Positions 27,676-34,700 of a stretch of DNA of 45,121 bases are shown piece after piece. Each line of letters opens with the position of its first letter. The stretch's first letter is position 1. The notes beneath the pieces were generated by a model. That model was not told the DNA's origin, ran no database searches, and worked only from the letters and a program-made list of their open reading frames with translations. This DNA comes from Pseudomonadota bacterium. GTDB taxonomy: Bacteria > Myxococcota_A > UBA796 > SXON01. Made by a program: the position numbers and the translations under genes. The DNA is taken from positions 1 through 45,121 of the forward strand of contig SXON01000203.1 in NCBI GenBank assembly GCA_005778355.1, given 5' to 3'.

Positions 27676-29298
27676 ATGCACCCTGCCGCGAGGCCCGTCG
27701 ATCGTTGGGACGGTGCGCTCGCCGCCGTGCTCGCCCTGGCCGCGCTGGCCGTCCGGGTCGCCGCCGCCCGCGAGTATCAGATCGACGTCGTGACCGGCCC
27801 TGACTCGCCGCTCTGGGGACTCTCCGCGCTCGACTGGCAAGTGGGCAACAAGCTCCACGTGCCGCCGCTTTTCCCGGCGCTGGCGGGCCTTGCGGGCTGG
27901 GCCGGGCTCGGCGTGGCCGACGGCGGCCGGCTGGTGAGCCTGGTAGCCGGTAGCGCCGCCACTGCGGGGGTGTACGCGGGCGCCCGCGCGCTGGGCCTCT
28001 CGCGACTCGCGGCCCTCCTCGGCAGCGCCCTGGTCGTCATGCACCCCGATCTCGTGGCGGAGTCGCTGATCTTCCAGCCGGAGGCGGTCACGGCGGCCGT
28101 TCTGGGCGCCGTGGCGGCGGCGGCGCTGGTGCACGCGCTCCGCCGCTCGATCCCGAGCTTCGTGGCCTACGCCCTGGCCGTGGGCCTCGCCGCGACCGCG
28201 CGGGAGCACGGGCTGGCGCTCCTCTTGCCGTCACTGCTGTTCGCCGCGCTCTTTCCCCCTCGTTCCCCGTGGGCCCGGGCCTGGGCGCCGCTGGCCCTCT
28301 TCGCGCTGGTGTCGCTCACGCCGGTGCTCGGCCGATCCTCGCCCCTGGTCTGGCCGACCGAGTGGCCCTGGGCCGACAAGGCGGCGGTCGTGCAGCGCGA
28401 TCTCGTGGCGATCAAGGATGGCTTTCAGCCTGCCTACCTCAACATGAATGTCGACAGCTACCCGGCCGGCGACACCGTGGAGTCCCAGGCGGTGAGCGAC
28501 GCCTACTCCTGCGCGATCCTGCTGCCGGCCGAGCAGCGCTCGCGCGCGATTCTGGGTTTGCACTGGCGACGGGCCCGCGCCCTGGGTCACGACCTACACG
28601 CCTGGCTGGTCGCTGGGCTCGGGGGCGCCACGCTCCTGGCGTGGCGCCGTCGTAACTGGGCGATGGCGGCGGCCTTGCCCTCGTTGCTGGTGGTGATCGT
28701 CCCGGCCTTCGTGGTCTGGTCGCAGCGTCGGCACGCGGTCGTGCTCATGCCCGCGGCGTTCCTGGGCGTTGCCGCGGGCGCCGATTCGCTGTCGGCCTGG
28801 GTGCCCCCGCGTGCGCGTGGGGTGGTCCTCGCGACGCTCGGCGCCGGGGCGCTGGGCTTCCTGGCGTGGAGTGGTCGACCGACGCTCGAGGGCGCGCTGG
28901 AACACCTCGCTGGGCTCGCGGCGGATCGACGTGAGACGGCCGCGTTTGGCCGGGCGATTCACCAGGGCACGCCCCAGTGGACCGAGGTGGCCGGCATCGG
29001 CCCCGACCAGGTTGTCCACGAGGGCGGGATGGTCTTGCTCTACGCCGAGCGCGCGCCCATCGCGTCTCAAGCCTCCGACGTGCAGGCCCGTCCCGACGTG
29101 CAGTCGCGACTGGTGCAGGTGGTCAGCGCCGCGCGGGAAGTACCGGGAATGACGCTCATCGCCGAGGGCGCGGGCCGCCGAGCCTACGCGCCCGAGGGGG
29201 TGGGTCCACCCCCTGGTGTCAGGCCGCGCTTCGTGGTCCCGCCCGACCTGAGCTCCGCTGCGAGCCTGATGCGACCGCGCTGCACGCAGGGGGGGTAG
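27676..29298 (+). CDS. Polytopic membrane protein, GT-C glycosyltransferase-like
   Basis: 540 residues. ATG 27676 follows AGGAGG (27663-27668) at good spacing. About ten hydrophobic segments, with a first extracytoplasmic loop carrying acidic residues (REYQIDVVTGPDSPLWGL) in the place where GT-C enzymes keep their catalytic Asp/Glu. Other segments include LAALLGSALVVMHPDLVAESL and RRHAVVLMPAAFLGVAAGAD. The last 150 residues are soluble. The layout fits ArnT/PMT-type glycosyltransferases, but no signature is decisive. The methyltransferase gene starts 2 nt after its stop, so the two are co-transcribed. Confidence 0.7.
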   Translation: MHPAARPVDRWDGALAAVLALAALAVRVAAAREYQIDVVTGPDSPLWGLSALDWQVGNKLHVPPLFPALAGLAGWAGLGVADGGRLVSLVAGSAATAGVYAGARALGLSRLAALLGSALVVMHPDLVAESLIFQPEAVTAAVLGAVAAAALVHALRRSIPSFVAYALAVGLAATAREHGLALLLPSLLFAALFPPRSPWARAWAPLALFALVSLTPVLGRSSPLVWPTEWPWADKAAVVQRDLVAIKDGFQPAYLNMNVDSYPAGDTVESQAVSDAYSCAILLPAEQRSRAILGLHWRRARALGHDLHAWLVAGLGGATLLAWRRRNWAMAAALPSLLVVIVPAFVVWSQRRHAVVLMPAAFLGVAAGADSLSAWVPPRARGVVLATLGAGALGFLAWSGRPTLEGALEHLAGLAADRRETAAFGRAIHQGTPQWTEVAGIGPDQVVHEGGMVLLYAERAPIASQASDVQARPDVQSRLVQVVSAAREVPGMTLIAEGAGRRAYAPEGVGPPPGVRPRFVVPPDLSSAASLMRPRCTQGG

Positions 29299-29300
29299 CG

Positions 29301-30245
29301 GTGACCGCCCTCGCCTCGGTCGAGATCTGCGCCGGTGGCGGGGGCCAGGCGCTCGGGCTCGAGGGGGCCGGTTTCGACCACGCGGTGCTGGTGGAACGCG
29401 ACCCTCACGCCTGTGCCACCTTGCGACACAACCGTCCCCAGTGGCGCGTGGTGGAGGGTGATCTCGCCGCCTTCAACGCGCGACCCTACGCTGGAGTCGA
29501 CCTCGTGGCCGGGGGCGTGCCTTGTCCTCCCTTCTCGAAGGCGGGCAAACAACTGGGCGCAGCAGACGAGCGCAACCTCTTCCCGGAGGCCCTGCGGATC
29601 GTGCGAGAAACGATGCCGCGCGCGGTGATGTTCGAGAACGTGCGGGGGCTGCTGGACCCGGTGTTCGACGAGTATCGGCGCTGGATCGACGGGGAACTCG
29701 CCGCTCTCGGGTTCGCTTCCGAGTGGAAGCTGCTCCAGGCAGCCGACTACGGCGTGCCGCAGTTGCGTCCCCGGGTGGTCATGGTGGCGATGCGTCGCGA
29801 CAGCGACAGCGGATTCCGCTGGCCCGCGCCCTCTGGCCCGGCGCCCACCGTGGGCAACGTGCTGGTCGACCTGATGGCGGCCGGCGGATGGGAGGGGGCG
29901 GCGGCATGGGCGCGCGGCGCGCAGCAGATCGCGCCTACGGTGGTGGGCGGTTCGCACAAGCACGGCGGGCCCGACCTCGGTCCCACCCGCGCCAAGCGCG
30001 CGTGGGCCGCGCTGGGGGTCGACGGCATGGTCATCGGCAACGCGCCGCCCTTGCCCGGGCACGCGGGGATGCCGCGGCTGACCGTGCCGATGGTGGCCCG
30101 GATCCAGGGCTTCCCGGACGCGTGGCAATTCGTGGGTCGCAAGACGCACGCCTACCGGCAGGTGGGCAACGCGTTTCCACCGCCGGTCGCGCGGGCCGTG
30201 GCGACGAAAATTGCGGAAGCGCTCGCGATGAATAGTCATGACTAG
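29301..30245 (+). CDS. C5 cytosine DNA methyltransferase (Dcm/M.HpaII-type)
   Basis: 314 residues from GTG 29301. m5C motifs in order: I, VEICAGGGGQALGLEGAG; IV, VAGGVPCPPFSKAGKQ with the catalytic PC cysteine; VI, MFENVRGLL; VIII, VPQLRPRVVMVA; IX-X, FPDAWQFVG and YRQVGNAFPPPVA. All catalytic motifs are intact. The target-recognition region lies between VIII and IX and its site cannot be read from sequence. No restriction endonuclease is adjacent in the usual form, but an ATPase with a nuclease-like C-terminal domain follows at 30309. The gene's last codons overlap the first of three 15-bp repeats. Confidence 0.92.
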   Translation: MTALASVEICAGGGGQALGLEGAGFDHAVLVERDPHACATLRHNRPQWRVVEGDLAAFNARPYAGVDLVAGGVPCPPFSKAGKQLGAADERNLFPEALRIVRETMPRAVMFENVRGLLDPVFDEYRRWIDGELAALGFASEWKLLQAADYGVPQLRPRVVMVAMRRDSDSGFRWPAPSGPAPTVGNVLVDLMAAGGWEGAAAWARGAQQIAPTVVGGSHKHGGPDLGPTRAKRAWAALGVDGMVIGNAPPLPGHAGMPRLTVPMVARIQGFPDAWQFVGRKTHAYRQVGNAFPPPVARAVATKIAEALAMNSHD

Positions 30246-30277
30246 GCTAGTCACGACTCAGCTAGTCGTGACTATGC
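30233..30277. promoter_or_regulatory. Three 15-bp operator-like repeats between methyltransferase and ATPase genes
   Basis: Units begin at 30233, 30248 and 30263, exactly 15 bp apart. Each holds a 12-mer TAGTC-NN-GACT-A/C: TAGTCATGACTA (a perfect palindrome), TAGTCACGACTC and TAGTCGTGACTA. The first overlaps the methyltransferase stop codon; the third ends about 20 bp before a -10-like GATACA (30295-30300). No good -35 is visible, so a protein bound to the repeats may be needed for, or block, transcription of the ATPase. Confidence 0.8.
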
Positions 30278-30308
30278 GTCGTGAACAGTTTTGTGATACA
30301 AACGGTGG

Positions 30309-31703
30309 ATGGAAGATTCTTTCGTCGGCCGCTCGCGGGAGCTCGCCTACCTGAATGCCGCGTGGTCGGGGGAGCGCGGCGCTCTCGTCCCCGTCTACGG
30401 CCGCCGTCGAATCGGCAAGAGCCAGTTGATACTCGAGTTTCTCCGTGGCAAGCCCGGAGTCTACTTTGCGGGCCAGCAGTCTCCAGCGGCCCTGCAGCTG
30501 GGCGAGTTCCTCGCGGCCGCGGCCACCGCGCTTGGCGCCCCGGTGCTCGCCTCGCTGGCCCCGCGGGGGTGGCGCGAGGCGCTGGAGTCGGTGGTCGCCG
30601 CCCACGTGGGTCCGGGTCGCCTGGTCATCGCGCTCGACGAGTTCCAGTGGGCCGTCGAGGCCAGTCCCGAGCTGCCCAGCGTGCTGCAGTCCCTCTGGGA
30701 CCGCTCCTGGCAGCACAGTGGCCGCGTCATGCTCGTCCTGTGCGGTTCCTACGTGGGCTTCATGGAGCGCGAGGTCCTCGGAAGCAAGAGCCCGCTCTTC
30801 GGTCGCCGTAGCGGTCAGATTCACTTGCAGCCATTCTCAGCCCGTGAAGCGAGGTTCTTCCACCCGGGGTGGTCGCTGGTCGAGGTCGCCCGAGCGCGCT
30901 TTGTGTGTGGCGGCGTGCCCTGGTACCTGCGGAACTTCGATCCCGCGCGGTCCTTCACGCAGAACCTGCGAGACACCTTGCTCGACGAGCACGCGCCGCT
31001 TTACCGCGAGCCGGAGTTCCTGGTCCGCGAGGAGCTTCGCGACGTCCACAAGTACGCGGCGGTGCTTGCTTCGCTCGCCCGGGGCTCCGCCACCCCCGCC
31101 GAGCTCGCCGCGCGGGCGGGGGTGCCTCCCCAGAGCGTGGCCTACTACCTCAACACCCTGACCGAGCTTGGCTACGTGTCCCGCCGCGTCCCCCTCAGCG
31201 GCGCACCCCCATCCCGTCGCGTGGTGCGGTGGCGGATCAGTGATCCACTGCTCCGTTTCTGGTACCGCTTCGTTTTCCCCCGGCACAGCACCATCCGCCA
31301 GCTCGGAGCCGACCGGGCGCTGGCCGAGCTCGTCCTGCCGGACCTGCCGGCCTGGGAGGGCGTGGCCTTCGAGGACCTGTGCCGCGAGGCTCTGCCGCTC
31401 ATCTACGAGGAAGAAGGGATGAAGCTGGGTGCCGAGGTAGGCGAGTACTGGGATCGCGAGGTGCAGGTCGACGTGGTGGCCGCCCGGGGCGACGGCTGGA
31501 TCGACCTTGGCGAGTGCCGCTGGGGCGCCACGGGGTCGCGCGCGGCCGTCGTGGACGGCCTCCGAGCGAAGCTCGCCCGCGTGCCGAATCCGCGCGGCGC
31601 CACGGTGGGGCTCCGCGTGTTTGCCCGCGAGGCCATCCCAGAGGCCCAGGCCCGGGCGCTTGGCGTCCGATGGCACGGGCTCCGCGCGATCTACGGCGAG
31701 TGA
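30309..31703 (+). CDS. ATP-binding protein with DUF234-type (PD-(D/E)xK-like) C-terminus
   Basis: 464 residues. The N-terminal ATPase (archaeal-ATPase/AAA type) shows FVGRSRELAYL, Walker A YGRRRIGKSQLILEF, and Walker B LVIALDEFQWA, followed by VMLVLCGSYVGFMERE (sensor region). A winged-helix block follows, with TPAELAARAGVPPQSVAYYLNTLTELGYVSR and WRISDPLLRFWYRFV. The C-terminus has WDREVQVDVV then IDLGECRWG, the D...E-x-K/R arrangement of PD-(D/E)xK nuclease-like folds. Proteins of this build are widespread and mostly uncharacterised. ATG 30309 is preceded by GGTGG. It is encoded just after a DNA methyltransferase, so a restriction-like role is possible but unproven. Confidence 0.85.
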   Translation: MEDSFVGRSRELAYLNAAWSGERGALVPVYGRRRIGKSQLILEFLRGKPGVYFAGQQSPAALQLGEFLAAAATALGAPVLASLAPRGWREALESVVAAHVGPGRLVIALDEFQWAVEASPELPSVLQSLWDRSWQHSGRVMLVLCGSYVGFMEREVLGSKSPLFGRRSGQIHLQPFSAREARFFHPGWSLVEVARARFVCGGVPWYLRNFDPARSFTQNLRDTLLDEHAPLYREPEFLVREELRDVHKYAAVLASLARGSATPAELAARAGVPPQSVAYYLNTLTELGYVSRRVPLSGAPPSRRVVRWRISDPLLRFWYRFVFPRHSTIRQLGADRALAELVLPDLPAWEGVAFEDLCREALPLIYEEEGMKLGAEVGEYWDREVQVDVVAARGDGWIDLGECRWGATGSRAAVVDGLRAKLARVPNPRGATVGLRVFAREAIPEAQARALGVRWHGLRAIYGE

Positions 31704-31721
31704 CGCGGGTGACGCAACGAG

Positions 31722-31736
31722 GCGGCGTGCTGCCGC
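31722..31736. terminator. Short GC stem-loop between convergent genes
   Basis: GCGGC (31722-31726) pairs with GCCGC (31732-31736) across a five-base loop, in the 40-bp gap between the convergent stops of the ATPase and the giant repeat lipoprotein. No T tract follows, so terminator function is uncertain. Confidence 0.25.
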
Positions 31737-31743
31737 GACAAGC

Positions 31744-34700
31744 TCAGTACCCGTAGAAGATGCTCACCGTGCCGTGGTCGACGCTGGTGCCCGAGTCGCC
31801 GGCCGCGCAGCCGAGCACGATGTCGTCGAGCCCGTCGCCGTTGGTGTCACCCAGGCCGCCCTGGCGACCGCAGGCGTCGGAGGCCGAGCCGTAGAAGACG
31901 GCGTCGTAGTCGGCGGAGAGGTCGTAGCTCCCCGCGAGCGGGCCGTAGATCAGCCACGCCGCGCCGGAGTTGGTGCCGTTGACGTCGGCCACGCTGGAGC
32001 CGACCAGGAGGTCGATGCCGCCGTCGCCGTTCACGTCGCCCACCTCGATGAGCTGGCTGCCGATCGCGTCGCTGGCCTCGGCGCCGATGATGGTGGCCTC
32101 GGCGTCGGCGGTGCTGCTCTCGTCCTCGCCGTTCTCGAAGAGGAAGATCACACCGGAGGCGCTGCCGCCGTCGTCGTCGCCGGTAGCTGCCACCAGGATG
32201 TCGCCCCCGTAGCCGTCGTCATTGTTATCACCCACCGTCTTCATGCCGTAGCCGAGGTAGTCGCCCGCAGCGGCCCCGTTGATCTTGCCGTCGTACACGG
32301 AGGAGATCGGCACGCCGGTGCCTGTCACGGGCCCCTTCACCACGTACACCGCGCCGGCGTTGCTGCCGCCGGTGTCGTGTTGGTACGCGCCCCCCCACGC
32401 GTCGGTGTAGCCGTCGCCGTCGGTGTCGCCGTCCTCGCCCCCGCCGACCGCGAACCCCAGCAGGTCGCTGGTGGCCTCGCCGGACCAGCTCGCCACGGCG
32501 GCCGACACGCCCAGGTTGGCGACGTAGACGAGCCCGCGGGAGCTGCTGAAGGTGCTGAGCCCGTAGAAGATCTCGTCCGAGCCCGAGGTCGCGCTGAAGT
32601 CGCCGCCGTTGACGAAGCAGCGGTTGCACCCGGCGGTCGAACCGTAGGAGTAAGCGGAGTCGGTGGAGTAGGAGTTAGAACCGTAGGAAATTGGGCCGAG
32701 GTAAATTTCGTTGGGCGTGCCGACGCTGCTGCTGTGGTAGCGACTCATCGAGAAGTCGCCGTAGCCGTCCTCGTCGATGTCGCCCATGTCGTAGATATTG
32801 TTGCCGATCTCCTGGTAGCTGTAGAGCGGGAAGATCCGGCCGTAGTCGCTGTCCTCCGAGTCCTCGGGCCCCGCCGCGATCGGGCCCTCGTAGAGGTAGG
32901 TCGAGCCCGCGTCGGTGAAGTAGTCGTCGTCGCCCGGCGCACCCACCACGATGTCGTCGTAGCCGTCGCCGTCGTGATCGAAACCGGTGGCCACGCCGCG
33001 GCCAAACTCGTCGTCTGCGCTCTCGCCATAGATGGTCGCGTCGGCGCTGGAGATGGCGAAGCCGCCGTAGTAGCCGCAGGCCTGGTCGGCGCCGTCGCAG
33101 TCCTGATCCACCAGGTCCTCGCAGATCTCGGTGTCCGCCGGCGAGATCCCGGTGTCGGTGTCGTCGCAGTCGTCGTCGTTGCTCACGGTGCCGGAGGGCT
33201 GCTCGCAGAGCTGGCTGTAGCTCGCGGGGTCGCCGTAGCTGTCGCTGTCGGCATCGGCGTACCAGGTGGACTGCCCGCTGCTGCTGGTGTCGAGGTCGTC
33301 GGCCGTGCCGTCGCAGTCCTCGTCCGTGTTCGACGCGTCACACACCTCGGCGTCGCCCGGAGACACCCCGGCGTTTCCGTCATTACAATCCGTGCTGTTG
33401 CTCACGTAGCCGCTGGGCACGGTGCAGGCGCTGGCGGTGGTGCTGCTACTGCCGTAGCCGTCGCTGTCGGCATCGCGGTACCAGGTGCTCTCGCCGGTGG
33501 CACCGGACTCGTCGGCGCTGCCGTCGCAGTCGTCGTCGTCGCCGTCGCAAACCTCGGTGGCCCCGGGGTACTCGCTACTGTTGCTGTCGTCGCAGTCGCC
33601 GCCAGTGGCGGCGTAGCCGCTGGGGAGCGAACACGCGGCGGTGGTGCTGCTGCTCTGACCGTAGCCATCGCTGTCGGCGTCGCGGTACCAGGTGATCGCG
33701 TCGGCGGCGCTGTTCTCGTCGGTGCTCCCGTCGCAGTCGTCGTCCTCGCCATTGCAGTACTCGGTATCGGCCGGCGACACGCTGGCGCTGGTGTCGTCGC
33801 AGTCGTCGTCGTTGCTCACCACGCCGGAGGGCGCGTCGCAGTAGGCCGTGCTCGCGGCGGCGTCGCCGTAGCCGTCTCCGTCGCTATCCGCGTAGAATGT
33901 GCTCTTTCCGGATGCGCTGCTATCGGCATCGTCGGTGGTGCCGTCGCAGTCCTCGTCGGTGTTGGCGGCGTCGCACACCTCGCTATCGGCTGGCGAGATC
34001 GCGGCACTGCCGTCGTTGCAGTCGTCGTCGTTGCTCACGTAGCCGCTGGGCGCGGAGCAGGCGGCGGTGGAGCTGGTGGCGAGACCGTAGCCGTCGCTGT
34101 CGGCGTCGCGGTACCAGGTGGCGGCATCGACGGCGCTGCTCTCGTCGGTCGAGCCATCGCAGTCGTCGTCAATACTGTTGCAACGCTCCGTATCGGCCGG
34201 CGATACGTCCGAAGAAGTATCATCGCAGTCGTCGTCGTTGCTCACGTTGCCGCTGGGGGTGGAGCACGAGGTCGTGGCGTCGGAGGCGTCGCCGTATCCA
34301 TCGCCGTCGCCATCGTCGTAGCTGGTGGCCTGCCCGGTGACGGAGGGGTCGCTGTCGTCTGAGAGCCCGTCGCAGTCGTCGTCGATACCGTTGCAAGCCT
34401 CCGTATCCGCCGGTGATACAGCGCTGGATGTATCATCGCAGTCGTCGTCGTTGCTCACGTTGCCGGTGGGCGTCGAGCACGAGGTCGTGGCGTCGGACGC
34501 GTCGCCGTATCCATCGCCGTCGCCATCGTCGTAGCTGGTGGCCTGCCCGGACACGGAGGGGTCGCTGTCGTCTGAGAGCCCGTCGCAGTCGTCGTCGATG
34601 CCGTTGCAAGCCTCGGTATCGGCGGGTGAAACAGCACTGGATGTATCATCGCAGTCGTCGTCGTTGCTCACGTTGCCGCTGGGCGTGGAGCATGACGTGG

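Noticed and set aside
30233..30277. 15-bp repeats as a replication origin or CRISPR
   Set aside because: Only three copies, no DnaA boxes or AT-rich region, no rep or cas genes nearby.
31507..34362. Plus-strand open frame of about 950 codons opposite the Asp/Cys repeats
   Set aside because: Its Val/Ala/Gly repeats are the reverse complement of Asp-rich codons; the lipoprotein frame explains the DNA.
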